Source: Candidatus Dadabacteria bacterium (GTDB taxonomy: Bacteria; Desulfobacterota_D; UBA1144; Nemesobacterales; Nemesobacteraceae). Taken from it: a DNA stretch of 64,000 nt. Below, in pieces: positions 16,376 through 25,792 of the stretch. The position numbers and the translations under genes are program-made. The stretch is from NCBI GenBank assembly GCA_951812735.1, contig OX638332.1, positions 1,062,732-1,126,731 of the forward strand, given 5' to 3'. The notes under the pieces are model-generated. The model had not been told where the DNA came from, did no database searches, and worked only from the letters and a program-made list of their open reading frames with translations. Every line of letters begins with the position of its first letter. The first letter of the stretch is position 1.

Positions 16376-17787
16376 GACTCCTGAGGATTTTTAACCACAA
16401 GGTCGAGCAGTTTCTGCGAAGAACCGCAAATTCTTATCCTTAACCACGGCCCTTTCATCTTATCCGCCCTGAACCTGTTATCCGTTCTTAGCCCGCCCAC
16501 CCAGATTATTCCGTCTTGAGTCTCAAAAACCGGTACTTTTTTTCTCAGGAATCTCGGTATTTTTTCGTCAATGAAAAAATCCTTCAGTTTCTTGGCTCCC
16601 TTCATTCCGAGCGGAACGAACCTGTCACCCTCGGAAAAGCTCCTAAGCGTTATGGGGAAACCGACTTTTTCGGGCGCAAAGTATCCAACATCTGCCGCGC
16701 CCCAGAGAGAAACGTCGTCTGTAAGTTCAACAGTGATTTCAAGATCCGGTGAGATGCGGTGGGTTCCGTGGCTTTTTATCTCGGTTGGCGGAAAGTCGCG
16801 TAAATTCTCCTCGCGCGTGAAATAGAAAACCCCGTGGCCCGCATGAAAAACAACTCCATCGGGAAGGTTCACCTCAACTGAAGATTCCCCCGAGCGCACC
16901 ACTTCATCAATCGAGAAAAGATGCTTGGCGGAAACGGAGTTTAAGTCTCCTTTTACGGCCAAAATCGATTTTCTCATCACGGAGAATCTGATTGCCGGAG
17001 GTTCGCGAAGAAGTTTTTCCGTGTCTCCGAGCACGCCTCCGGCCACGGCACGGGCAAGTTTAGCGAATCTCCTCTCGCCCTCGGCCGAAATAAAATCCGC
17101 TTCCGCGGCACAGACAGCCGCCACCCGGGAGAGAACCTGCTCGACGGCCGGATTGTAGCTCTCAAGCAGGGGAACAAGTTCGTTTCTTACCCTGTTCCTT
17201 AGAAACTCATCAGAACTGTTGGTCGAATCTTCCCTCCAGGACACCCCTTTTGACTGAAGGTACTCCCTGGCTTCGAGCTTGGTAACGTTTATTAGGGGAC
17301 GTATTATGTTGCCGACTGACGGTCTTATCCCGGCAAGACCCTGAGAACCGCTTCCCCTTATGAATCTCATTATGACGGTCTCCGCCTGGTCGTTAAGCGT
17401 GTGCGCCGTGGCGATTTTCTGAGCCGAGCGTTTCGCGAGAATATCTTTGAAAAAACCGTAGCGAAGCTCCCTGGCAGCGTCTTCAAGGGAAAGTCCATGT
17501 TTTTTCCTGAAGGCCTCGGTGTCGACCCGTACGCACTCGAACGAAAAGCCGAGTTGTCGTGCCGCTTCCCTCACAAACTCGAAGTCTTGGTCCGATTCGG
17601 CGCCCCTGAGCCCGTGATTGACGTGGGAAACCACCACGTCCGTATCTGGATAGAACTCCCGCAGATCCCAGAGAGCGAACAGAAGCGCCATGGAGTCCGA
17701 TCCCCCGGACACTCCCGCAATAACCACGTCCCCGGGACTAAGCATCCCGAAAGAATCAATCGTTTTTTTTATCTTGCCCAGAAACAT
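16372..17787 (-). CDS. tilS: TilS, tRNA(Ile)-lysidine synthetase
   Basis: Converts C34 of tRNA-Ile(CAU) to lysidine using ATP, switching decoding from AUG to AUA. The PP-loop motif GVSGGSDSMALLFAL lies near residues 24-38. HVNHGLRG, ATAHTLNDQAETVIMR and the C-terminal TilS substrate-binding domains (SEGDRFVPLGMKGAKKLKDF) follow. 471 residues. The start overlaps the end of the DUF502 gene by 32 bp, suggesting translational coupling; a later in-frame Met exists but would remove family residues. Confidence 0.93.
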   Translation of the reverse strand: MFLGKIKKTIDSFGMLSPGDVVIAGVSGGSDSMALLFALWDLREFYPDTDVVVSHVNHGLRGAESDQDFEFVREAARQLGFSFECVRVDTEAFRKKHGLSLEDAARELRYGFFKDILAKRSAQKIATAHTLNDQAETVIMRFIRGSGSQGLAGIRPSVGNIIRPLINVTKLEAREYLQSKGVSWREDSTNSSDEFLRNRVRNELVPLLESYNPAVEQVLSRVAAVCAAEADFISAEGERRFAKLARAVAGGVLGDTEKLLREPPAIRFSVMRKSILAVKGDLNSVSAKHLFSIDEVVRSGESSVEVNLPDGVVFHAGHGVFYFTREENLRDFPPTEIKSHGTHRISPDLEITVELTDDVSLWGAADVGYFAPEKVGFPITLRSFSEGDRFVPLGMKGAKKLKDFFIDEKIPRFLRKKVPVFETQDGIIWVGGLRTDNRFRADKMKGPWLRIRICGSSQKLLDLVVKNPQES

Positions 17788-18457
17788 CGGAGTCGCTTTG
17801 AGAAATCCCGGCGGAAACTATAAGCCGAAACGCGTCTTCCACGGAAATATCCAGTTCCTGCAGTTCCTCCTCCGGAACCATTATGTAAATACCGCTTGTC
17901 GGATTCGGCGTGGTGGGAACGAACAGGCTGACGAGTTTTTGGTCGGTGGTGTTGTGGCCTCTCCCGGCCTCCGTAACTCCTGTTACGAAAGCTATGGCGC
18001 GAATCCCCTTTCGAGGGTACTCGACCAGCACGACTCTTTTCATGCTCTGCATCTGGGAGGTGAAAAAAAGCGTCTGCACTACCTGCTTCACGCTCACGTA
18101 GAAGGTTCTCGCAAGCGGAATCTTCGAGATAAGTGACTCGCCGAACAGAAGCATCCTTCTGCCAACGAAGTTCCGTGTCACAGCGCCCAGGAAAATGATC
18201 AGCAGCAAAGTGGCCGCTATTCCTATGACGAAAGATATTCCCTGAAACACGTAAGGCGGGACATCTATGAAGTGGCCGAGGATTCCGGCGGGGCCGGTGC
18301 TGAAAAAGAAGAGCATCCACTTTATCAGCTTGTAGAGGACAAAAATTGTTACCCCGAAGGGAACGATAATCAGGATGCCGGCAATGAAGCTCTGCTTGAG
18401 AAAAGAAGATTGGGGCGGTTTTGAGTCTGGTATTTTAATCCCCCCGTTTCTGGTCAA
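17756..18457 (-). CDS. DUF502 family inner-membrane protein
   Basis: 233 residues. Two hydrophobic segments (about 22-48 and 70-95) are followed by a soluble part with LISKIPLARTFYVSVKQVVQ and LVSLFVPTTPNPTSGIYIMVPEEE, both characteristic of DUF502. The function is unknown across the family. It overlaps ihfA by 23 bp at its start and tilS by 32 bp at its end, so pheT-ihfA-DUF502-tilS looks like one transcript. Confidence 0.85.
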   Translation of the reverse strand: MTRNGGIKIPDSKPPQSSFLKQSFIAGILIIVPFGVTIFVLYKLIKWMLFFFSTGPAGILGHFIDVPPYVFQGISFVIGIAATLLLIIFLGAVTRNFVGRRMLLFGESLISKIPLARTFYVSVKQVVQTLFFTSQMQSMKRVVLVEYPRKGIRAIAFVTGVTEAGRGHNTTDQKLVSLFVPTTPNPTSGIYIMVPEEELQELDISVEDAFRLIVSAGISQSDSDVSGQDKKND

Positions 18458-18722
18458 TCTTTTTCCTGAGAAACCTGCTGGGCTTGAAAACGACCGTGAG
18501 GCGGGAAGGTATGTCTACTTCCTCCCCAGTGGAGGGGTTTCTTCCTATCCGTGATTTTCTTCTCGTGACCCTGAAGGTTCCAAAACCCGGGAGTTTTACC
18601 TCTTCCCCGGCCATAAGCCTCTCTCTCATCAAGTCGAAAAAAAAGTTGACTATTTCCGCAGATTCTCTTCTTGAAAACCCTATTTCCTCATACAAAACGC
18701 CTGCCAGATCCTTTTTTGTCAT
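18435..18722 (-). CDS. ihfA: Integration host factor alpha-like DNA-bending protein
   Basis: 95 residues of the HU/IHF family. MTKKDLAGVLYEEIGFSRRES and KLPGFGTFRV lead to the beta-arm GRNPSTGEEVDIP with the intercalating proline. Position directly after pheT matches the classic pheST-ihfA arrangement and favours IHF-alpha over HU. It bends DNA and may assist the nearby origin. Confidence 0.9.
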   Translation of the reverse strand: MTKKDLAGVLYEEIGFSRRESAEIVNFFFDLMRERLMAGEEVKLPGFGTFRVTRRKSRIGRNPSTGEEVDIPSRLTVVFKPSRFLRKKIDQKRGD

Positions 18723-18738
18723 GAAAAGCCCCCCTCTT

Positions 18739-21153
18739 TTAAACTGAACGCAATTCAGCCCCTATTGTTTTTTCCAAACTTTTGAGAACGTCCTGCTGAA
18801 CCCTGTTAGCATCCTCGTCGGTAAGAGTCCTTTCCCTGTTTCGAAGAACAAGGGAAAGTGCAACGCTCTTTTTTCCCTTCTCAAGGGAGTTTCCCTTGTA
18901 GACGTCAAACACCCATACATTCTCTATTATACCAGAATCCGCCTTTTTTATAACCGAAAGAATCTCCCGCACCGGAACTACGTCATCAACCACAAGCGCT
19001 ATGTCGCGGCGAAGAGAGGGAAACTTGGGAAGGGGGGAAAACTTTCTCTCGAAACTCGTGTAGACGGCAGAGAGAAGGGATAAATCGAGCTCAAGCACGT
19101 ACACGCTTTCGCTTATCTCGAGTTTTTCCAGAAGGTGCGGGTGAAGCTCTCCGACCACTCCCAGAATGTTTCCGTCAACCAGCACGGCGGAAGATTTCCC
19201 CGGCCACAGAAATCCATGGTCGGAGGAAATGGACTCGAAGTCTATCCTGGAATCGACGGAAAGGACCTCAAGGCTCCTTTCAAGCACGCTTTTGATGTCG
19301 AAGAAATCGAATTTTTTCCCGTCCCATATCTCGGGTGCCCTTTTTCCAGTCGCAATCGCGGCGAACTTTTTCACTTCGTTCGGCAGTTGGTCCATGTCTT
19401 TGGGGTAAAAAACCTTTCCGGATTCGAAAAGCCTTACGTCCTGGTTCTGCCTCGAGAGGTTGAGTCTCACGTTTTTCACCAAAGAGGGAAGAAGGCTCAT
19501 TCTCATTTCCGAAAGCTCACGCGATATGGGGTTCATAACGCGGATCGACTCTTCAAAGCCGAAAGTCCTTAGAAGTTCGGGAGACTCGAAACTGTAATTT
19601 ATGGCCTCGAGAAAACCGTAAGAAACAAAAATGTCCCTGAGCCTTTTTTGCATAACGGTTATCACGTTGGGTTTTTTGGCTACCATTGGAACTTCCGGCA
19701 GGACGGAGGGAATGTTGTCATAACCCAGAAGACGAGCGACTTCCTCAACGATATCCACCTCACGCTCTATGTCCACCCTGAAAGTCGGGACCCGGAGCAA
19801 AAGCGCGTCTGTGGAGAGGCTGAGAACCTCAAACTCAAGGCCTTCGAGAAGCCCTGCTATCTCGTGGGAATCGGTGGATATGCCGACTAGGCCGCAGACC
19901 CTGTCAACGGAGAGAGAAATCTCCCTTGAGCTCACGGGGTCGGGATAGACGTCGATAAGGCCTTCGGCTACTGTTCCTCCGGACAAACGGCTTATGAGCT
20001 CGGCTGCGCGATCAAGCGCGAACGAAACATTGTTTATGTCAATCCCTTTTTCAAACCTGCTCGAGGATTCGCTCTTAAGGCCGTTTCGCCTAGACGTTTT
20101 CCTTATGCCCACGGGAGAAAAGTAAGCGGCCTCAAGCAGAACGTTGCTCGTTGCATCATCTATTTCGGAGTCGGCGCCGCCCATGACTCCGGCAAGCGCG
20201 ACGGGGCGATCTCCGCTGCAGATAAGCAGATCCTCTCCGAGCAGTTTTCTCTCCACACCGTCAAGCGTTTCTATCGTTTCTCCTTCCCTGGCCTTTCTGA
20301 CCGAGATACTGCCCTTATCAAGCTTGTCGCAATCAAAAGCGTGAAGCGGCTGCCCCTGTTCAAGCAAAACGAAGTTCGTAACGTCAACGACGTTGTTAAC
20401 GGAGCGGATTCCGCAGTACTCAAGCCTTTCCTGAAGCCACGCGGGAGAGGGTTCAATTCTGACTCCTTCAATGAGCCGGCAACAGTACCTGGGACACGCC
20501 TCCGTATCCTCAACCTCAAGCTCGACCCTTTCCGAAATGTTCTTTCCTTCCTCTTTTATGGAAAAATCCGGTTTCTGAAGATTCTCGCCCAGTATTGCCG
20601 ATACTTCCCTTGCAATCCCGAAAATACTCATGCAGTCAGGACGGTTGGGAGTAATTCCAACCTCGAAGATAACGCCGTCGTAGCCGATCTCGTCGCTCAT
20701 GCTGGTTCCAAGTTCGGCCTTGGGAGAGAGAATCATTATTCCATCCTCATCGCCCAAGAGGCCCATTTCATCGGCTGAGCACAGCATTCCCTCCGAATCT
20801 TGACCGCGGATTTTAGAGCGCTTTATCTTGACGCCTTCGGGGAACTTCGAGGTAACGGGAAGAACCGTTCCCGCCTTGGCAAAAGCGACCTTGTCCCCCT
20901 CTTTCATGTTGTCCGCCCCGCAGACAACTGTATAGCGGGCTTCTCCGTCCGTAATCTCACAGACACTCAGCCTGTCAGCGTTCGGGTGCTTTCCGATGCT
21001 GTTTATCTGGGCGACGCAGACATCCGCAAGAGCCTTGCCCTTGTCTTCAAGGGCCTCGAGTTCCAAGCCTGCCATGGTAAGCATTTCTCCCAGCTCTTCT
21101 GCGGAAACGTCGATTTTCAGGTAGTCAGTAAGCCATCCAAGAGGAAAAATCAT
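18739..21153 (-). CDS. pheT: Phenylalanyl-tRNA synthetase beta subunit
   Basis: About 804 residues from ATG 21153, which has GGGTGA just upstream; a TTG at 21168 would add five residues. Domains in order: EMAP-like tRNA-binding region (about 40-150), B3/B4 editing domain, B5 (LSVDRVCGLVG), catalytic-like core (GYDNIPSVLPEVPM) and the C-terminal FDX-ACB domain (KFPSLRRDIALVVDD). It forms alpha2-beta2 with PheS. pheS is not upstream; instead there is a gap of over 450 bp. Confidence 0.95.
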   Translation of the reverse strand: MIFPLGWLTDYLKIDVSAEELGEMLTMAGLELEALEDKGKALADVCVAQINSIGKHPNADRLSVCEITDGEARYTVVCGADNMKEGDKVAFAKAGTVLPVTSKFPEGVKIKRSKIRGQDSEGMLCSADEMGLLGDEDGIMILSPKAELGTSMSDEIGYDGVIFEVGITPNRPDCMSIFGIAREVSAILGENLQKPDFSIKEEGKNISERVELEVEDTEACPRYCCRLIEGVRIEPSPAWLQERLEYCGIRSVNNVVDVTNFVLLEQGQPLHAFDCDKLDKGSISVRKAREGETIETLDGVERKLLGEDLLICSGDRPVALAGVMGGADSEIDDATSNVLLEAAYFSPVGIRKTSRRNGLKSESSSRFEKGIDINNVSFALDRAAELISRLSGGTVAEGLIDVYPDPVSSREISLSVDRVCGLVGISTDSHEIAGLLEGLEFEVLSLSTDALLLRVPTFRVDIEREVDIVEEVARLLGYDNIPSVLPEVPMVAKKPNVITVMQKRLRDIFVSYGFLEAINYSFESPELLRTFGFEESIRVMNPISRELSEMRMSLLPSLVKNVRLNLSRQNQDVRLFESGKVFYPKDMDQLPNEVKKFAAIATGKRAPEIWDGKKFDFFDIKSVLERSLEVLSVDSRIDFESISSDHGFLWPGKSSAVLVDGNILGVVGELHPHLLEKLEISESVYVLELDLSLLSAVYTSFERKFSPLPKFPSLRRDIALVVDDVVPVREILSVIKKADSGIIENVWVFDVYKGNSLEKGKKSVALSLVLRNRERTLTDEDANRVQQDVLKSLEKTIGAELRSV

Positions 21154-21616
21154 AAGTTCACCCGGCAAGGTAGGTTACACGCTATAAAAAACTGGTCAAC
21201 AGTTAACCCGCTGAAAATAAAAGACTATTTAAGAAAACGGAAGCAATACCCAAACGACCCCGACGAGAATCCGACCGACCGCAGGATCAGTTCCGCCGAC
21301 ACACGGGGCTTTTAACCGCCCGTGGAGACAAAACGCTGACTCCCCGGGAGGCAAACAGGGGGATCCGCGCATGAAATCCCTGTAGGAGGCTCCTCTATTG
21401 TTAATAAATCATTAAAAATTCGTTTTAAATTTCTTAATTAGCTGATATGAAACACTTTTTCCTGTTGATAGATTGTGAATGAAATCCTGCGAATGTTGCG
21501 GGCTAGAGTCTAACTATCTCGAATTATTGAATAATTTTAAAAACAGCCTCTCTTCTGTTTCGTCCCAGACTAAACGCTCTGTGAAATGTTTCACGTGAAA
21601 CATTTTGCCCTTTCCA
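21154..21616. other. Long gap between mnmE and pheT, carries parS
   Basis: 463 bp without a convincing gene. The part next to pheT (21154-21370) would be its leader; I found no clear leader peptide, T-box or attenuator. The middle (about 21400-21540) is strongly AT-rich. The end holds a parS site 14 bp after the mnmE stop. Absence of pheS here is notable because pheS and pheT are usually adjacent. Confidence 0.6.
21587..21602. promoter_or_regulatory. parS: parS site (ParB-binding), mnmE 3' side
   Basis: TGTTTCACGTGAAACA matches the conserved bacterial parS consensus TGTTNCACGTGAAACA exactly, inside a 22-bp perfect palindrome (21584-21605). ParB clamps nucleate here, spread, and recruit SMC. 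Family knowledge: chromosomal parS sites cluster near oriC, which agrees with dnaA about 22 kb away. parA and parB are not in this window. Confidence 0.92.
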
Positions 21617-23011
21617 TTATTTTCCAATGCAAAATCTGGAGAAAATTCTGCCCAGAAGATCTTCCGTGGTTATTTCTCCTGTAATCTCGCCGAGCGAGTC
21701 CATGGAGTTGCGAAGCTCTATCGAGAGGATTTCCGGATACTCGTTTTGCTCAAGAAGCTCAAGAAACATGTGCAGCTGGCCGCAGGCTTTTTCCATCGAT
21801 TTTTTATGGCGGAGGTTAGTCAGCACAAATTCCGAGGCCTCCGTGCCACGAGCCGAGCCCGCCAAGGTCTCAAACATGGTCCGTCTGAGCCGCTCTATTC
21901 CCTTCTTTGTAAGAGCCGAGGTTTTCACCGGCTTTTTCCTCCCGAAAATCCGCCGAAGCTCCGACTCTTCAAGTTTTTCCTCAAGATCCGTCTTGTTAAT
22001 GACAACAAGATGCTTCTTTTTGGCGGCGGTTTCGAGGATTTTTCTGTCCAGGGCATCAAGTTCCGTGCTCTGGTCCAGAACAACGAGCACAAATTCGGAT
22101 TCCTCGGCTTTTTTGAGAGAAAGTTCCACTCCGAGTCTTTCTATCTGGTCTTCCGTGTCTCTTATGCCGGCCGTGTCCGTTATAACGAGGGGAATCCCTC
22201 CGACATTTATTTTTTCCTCAATAAAATCTCTCGTGGTTCCAGCTACCGGGCTCACTATAGCCCGCTGGGTCTCGAGCAGGCAGTTAAGTATGCTCGATTT
22301 CCCGACGTTAGGCTTGCCCAGTATTACCATCGTCACTCCGTCTCTGAACAGTCTGCCCGTATCGTAGCTTTCGATTAGGACCGAAAGTTCTTTTTCCACG
22401 GATTCAGATGCCTCCTTGAGACGGGTTTTCGCAATAGGGTCTATATCTTCTTCGGGAAAATCGAGATTCGCCTCTATTTCCGCCAGAATATCGAGGATTT
22501 GATCTTTAAGTGCGTTCACCTTGTACGAAAGAGCCCCCTCGAGCTGTGCCTCAGCGTATCGAAGGCTCTGTTCAGTCTGGGCGCTTATGATATCCGAAAC
22601 CGCTTCGGCCTGGGTCAAGTCCATTTTTCCGTTAAGAAACGCCCTCTGGGTAAATTCACCCGGAGCGGCAAGGGTCGCTCCGAGGCCAATCAGGATCTCA
22701 AGGATCTTCCTGGGAACCATATGTCCACCGTGAGAGTGTACTTCGGCTATGTCCTCCCCCGTATAGGTATCAGGAGAACTCATAACGACGCACAGAGCCT
22801 CATCCACCGTCTCACCGGTTTCGGGGTCGATTATTTTCCCGAAACAAAGCTTTCTTTCGGAAAAACCTGAATTTCCCACGGGAACAAAGATTTTCCTCGC
22901 AATTGCGTGAGATTTTCCGCCGCTTATGCGGATTACGGCCACTCCTCCCTCTCCGGGCGGGGTTGAAATGGCGGCTATAGTACTTCCGTGCTCCGGTGTC
23001 AGTAACGACAT
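21617..23011 (-). CDS. mnmE: MnmE (TrmE) tRNA modification GTPase
   Basis: With MnmG, installs the carboxymethylaminomethyl or aminomethyl group on U34 of certain tRNAs. The N-terminal tetrahydrofolate-binding domain begins TIAAISTPPGEGGVAVIRISG. The inserted G domain has GKPNVGKSSILN, DTAGIRDT and NKTD. The C-terminal CIGK carries the catalytic Cys. About 464 residues from ATG 23011 (MSLLTPEHGSTIA); the longer frame adds nine non-conserved residues. parS sites lie on both sides. Confidence 0.96.
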   Translation of the reverse strand: MSLLTPEHGSTIAAISTPPGEGGVAVIRISGGKSHAIARKIFVPVGNSGFSERKLCFGKIIDPETGETVDEALCVVMSSPDTYTGEDIAEVHSHGGHMVPRKILEILIGLGATLAAPGEFTQRAFLNGKMDLTQAEAVSDIISAQTEQSLRYAEAQLEGALSYKVNALKDQILDILAEIEANLDFPEEDIDPIAKTRLKEASESVEKELSVLIESYDTGRLFRDGVTMVILGKPNVGKSSILNCLLETQRAIVSPVAGTTRDFIEEKINVGGIPLVITDTAGIRDTEDQIERLGVELSLKKAEESEFVLVVLDQSTELDALDRKILETAAKKKHLVVINKTDLEEKLEESELRRIFGRKKPVKTSALTKKGIERLRRTMFETLAGSARGTEASEFVLTNLRHKKSMEKACGQLHMFLELLEQNEYPEILSIELRNSMDSLGEITGEITTEDLLGRIFSRFCIGK

Positions 23012-23073
23012 GAAAGAGAATCTACCATATAAAGCCACTTCTAGTCAGGGAAGGGCAAAAAAGAACCCCTGAA

Positions 23074-23089
23074 TGTTTCACGTGAAACA
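23074..23089. promoter_or_regulatory. parS: parS site (ParB-binding), mnmE 5' side
   Basis: A second exact TGTTTCACGTGAAACA, here centred in a 32-bp perfect palindrome (23066-23097). It lies between the CMD gene stop and the mnmE start. The longer palindrome could also form an RNA hairpin that ends the CMD transcript. The two parS sites are about 1.49 kb apart. Confidence 0.92.
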
Positions 23090-23130
23090 TTCAGGGGAAA
23101 TGAGGAGGAATTTGAAAGGAACTGTTAAAA

Positions 23131-23814
23131 TTATTTTTCGAGACTCTTGAGCGTTTGCATGGCGATGCTGGTGTGCGCATAACATGAACCGGCGGTCATG
23201 ACCATAGCGACGTTTATAGCTTCTGCCATCTGCTCGGCGGTTACACCGTCGGTGTGGGCATCCTTCACAGTTCCCCTTATACAATAGGGACATTTCGTCG
23301 CGTGTGCACAGGCAAGACCTATTATGCCCCTTTTCATTTTTTTACTGAGGGCTCCGTCGGCAAAAATCTTTTTGTGAAGTTCCATGAAATGAGGAGAAAT
23401 ATCACCGCTGCATTCCCTGAAACTGGCAATTTCCTTTGCTATGTCTTTTTTGAAAAAATGGCCCTCGGTAAGTGGGGTTCCACTCTCCAGAGTGTCCCAA
23501 GCCTCAAAAGCCAAGCTTGAAAAGGCAAAGGGTCCCCCCATGTTGAGCCTCAGTCCCACGTATATAGATTCGACTATCTCTTGATCGCTCGCTCCTTCTT
23601 TTTTGCTGGCGCGGACCCTTGACCTTATGCAGTAAGGACAAGCTGTAATATGCGCCACTGCTACCGCAATGAGTTGTTTTTCTTTTGCGGTAAGTGCTCC
23701 GTCGGTAAACACCGAATCATGATAAGCCATCCAAGAGTCGTAAAGATCCGGGTTCAGTTTTCTCAGATAAGCTATATCCCCGCCGATTTGGGCCTTCATT
23801 ATAGTATCAGACAT
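23131..23814 (-). CDS. Tandem carboxymuconolactone-decarboxylase/AhpD-like protein
   Basis: 227 residues made of two CMD repeats (about 15-110 and 125-225). Each has the GAL(T/S)xK entry and a CPYC pair: ITACPYCIRSRV and ATKCPYCIRGTV. In AhpD the motif is CxxCxxxH with a proton-relay His; the equivalent positions are Arg and Thr here, so classical peroxidase activity is doubtful. It could be a disulfide reductase or a decarboxylase-like enzyme. A broken TetR gene lies directly upstream on the same strand and may once have controlled it. Confidence 0.85.
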   Translation of the reverse strand: MSDTIMKAQIGGDIAYLRKLNPDLYDSWMAYHDSVFTDGALTAKEKQLIAVAVAHITACPYCIRSRVRASKKEGASDQEIVESIYVGLRLNMGGPFAFSSLAFEAWDTLESGTPLTEGHFFKKDIAKEIASFRECSGDISPHFMELHKKIFADGALSKKMKRGIIGLACAHATKCPYCIRGTVKDAHTDGVTAEQMAEAINVAMVMTAGSCYAHTSIAMQTLKSLEK

Positions 23815-23984
23815 CTCGGTTGTACCTCTCCTCGATTATTAGTTTCCCCGTCTCTCAAAGAATTCTGCTTGATCAAAATACAGAAACTCCAAGTCCTCAG
23901 GCAAAGCGTAACTACTCCAAGGCGGAAAATCAACAGGTTGAGCACCAATGGAAACAGGCTTTATCTAGAGGGCAAGTATGCGGG

Positions 23985-24588
23985 TTAAATTTCGTCGGCT
24001 AAGTGCATATGCTCTTCTCTGACAAGCAGCTTCTTGCTCTCATGCACAGCTGTTTCTATAGGACGAATAGACTTTCTGGTTTTAGCAATGAGTATAGCTC
24101 CTTCGAACTGACAAACCATTAAGCAAGCCGCTCTCTTCGGATCAAGCTTCTCGTTAAAAAGACCCTGTTTTACTCCTTCTCTCAAACATCCCTCAATCAA
24201 GGCTTCGCATTCTTGGAAATACTTGTCCAGAACGGAACTTCTCGTTTATGGAACTTTGTTCTAAGGCCAAGTTTCCGAAAAAAAAGCCTGGGTATATGGC
24301 CCCCTCGAAAAGAGCACGGTGAGAAGAAACTAAGCTCTTGTAACATTCCACAAGCTTTTGAACAGGATTGAGACCAGTCCCCACAATTTTCGAGAACTCG
24401 CGGACTTGGTTATCAGCAAGGTTTGTGAGAACATTCAATCCCAATTCTTCTTTGCTTTCGAAATAGTAGTAGAAATTGCTCTTGGAAACGTCTGCTTTCT
24501 TTATGAGCATATCTACGGAAGTTCCGTTATACCCGTAAAGATGAAAAAGCCTGATAGCAGCCTCCACAATTTTATCTTTGTTGCTCAT
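23985..24588 (-). pseudogene. TetR/AcrR-family regulator, frameshifted
   Basis: The N-terminal frame (24193-24588) has a full TetR HTH: KIVEAAIRLFHLYGYNGTSVD then ADVSKSNFYYYFESKEEL. It runs out of frame near 24235. The remaining ligand-binding domain continues in another frame and ends at 23985 (IEGCLREGVKQGLFNEK, then CLMVCQFEGAILIAK). One base too many or two too few near 24230-24240 (minus-strand TTCCGTTCTGG) explains the break. It is a recent lesion or sequencing error, since both halves are otherwise clean. Confidence 0.85.
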
Positions 24589-24664
24589 GAAGTTTAATTG
24601 ATTTTAGTACTAAATCCTTAAAGACCCCAGTTGTCAAGAGCAATTAAAATAAATTTAGAAGTGA

Positions 24665-25792
24665 TTACAATATAATACGGAACGGTCGGTTCTTTTCGAG
24701 TCCTCTGAGTTTTTCCGGTGAAAGGCCCCTTGACTGAAGCAACACCTTGAACTTTCTCCCCATGAATTCAGGCATAAAAAGAGTCTTGGCCGCGAGACGG
24801 TCTCCCTGATTCTGAGGTTTGTCATACGTCTTGAAAATCTCGAGAATGCCCCAGTCAACAAGGAATTGGCCCTGTGTAGTATACTCGACGGTGGCAAGGC
24901 CTAGGATATCACCAATCCTCATAAGTTCTGAAAAGTTAACGTCGGCGGTTATATCCTGCTCTCCAACTCTTGTGTAAGGATCGGAACTCAGCTCATGGCG
25001 ATAAAAACATCTGAATGTGCTTTTCCGTCTTCCGGGCGAGTAAAGCTCGGGGGCGAGGGAACCGTAGTCAATGCTTAGAACAAACCCTTTCTGAAGCGCC
25101 CCTCCCACCTCGGCAAGCCACTTTCCCGCCAGCAGGCAAGCTTCTGCCTCCTCGCCTTGAGAGTACCCATCCAAGTACCGTTTTGAAAAATCATAAATCC
25201 CTTCGATTTCGGGGTCCCGCAGAACTTCCTCGATTTCCCCGTCTCGAAGGAAAAGAAAAACCTCCTGGATCTTCCCATCGTACAACTTAAGCCTGTGAAA
25301 TGGCAGGGAATCAAGAAATTCGTTTGCAATCACCACTCCGCAGAAACCGCCTTTTCCGAATTTCTGAAGGTCGTCTATCCACCGAACCCTCCCGCGGTGT
25401 CTCTCAAGTCTTTCCTTGGCCGTCCGGACCGCCGCCGGGCTCGCCTCACTCATCACGTAGCTGGTCTTTGAGTAAAGCTCAGGGTGATTTCGGCTAAGCG
25501 CCCCGAGTATGTCAAAGGCGAGTTGACCGCCAGAGGCCCCGAACTCCACGACGGTAAAGCTCTCCCCCTCCAGCAGAAGCGAGGCCTCGGCAAGGAACCG
25601 CGAGATAGTCTCCCCGAAAGAACGGTGAACCGAGGGGGCGGTGTAAAAATCGCCCCTTTTTCCGATCCTTGCCTTTCCCGATGAGTAGTAGCCGTGCTCC
25701 GGGTGAAAAAGGGAAAGTTCGACAAATCTGCGGAAGGAAATCGGGCCGGATTTCCGTATCTCCTCTTTTATAATTTCCAAAAGCGTACGCAC
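24665..25792 (-). CDS. SAM-dependent methyltransferase, MidA/NDUFAF7 family
   Basis: 375 residues. ISFRRFVELSLFHPEHGYYSS and IGKRGDFYTAPSVHRSFGE form the diagnostic N-terminus; VVEFGASGGQLAFDIL is the SAM-binding loop; IANEFLDSLPFHRL and LSIDYGSLAPELYSP follow. The human homologue methylates an arginine of respiratory complex I; the bacterial substrate is unknown. It is transcribed alone, upstream of the TetR remnant. Confidence 0.88.
   Translation of the reverse strand: MRTLLEIIKEEIRKSGPISFRRFVELSLFHPEHGYYSSGKARIGKRGDFYTAPSVHRSFGETISRFLAEASLLLEGESFTVVEFGASGGQLAFDILGALSRNHPELYSKTSYVMSEASPAAVRTAKERLERHRGRVRWIDDLQKFGKGGFCGVVIANEFLDSLPFHRLKLYDGKIQEVFLFLRDGEIEEVLRDPEIEGIYDFSKRYLDGYSQGEEAEACLLAGKWLAEVGGALQKGFVLSIDYGSLAPELYSPGRRKSTFRCFYRHELSSDPYTRVGEQDITADVNFSELMRIGDILGLATVEYTTQGQFLVDWGILEIFKTYDKPQNQGDRLAAKTLFMPEFMGRKFKVLLQSRGLSPEKLRGLEKNRPFRIIL

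Noticed and set aside
21154-21400. Attenuator or leader peptide for pheT
   Set aside because: Looked for a Phe-rich short frame, a T-box and a terminator hairpin; none was convincing.
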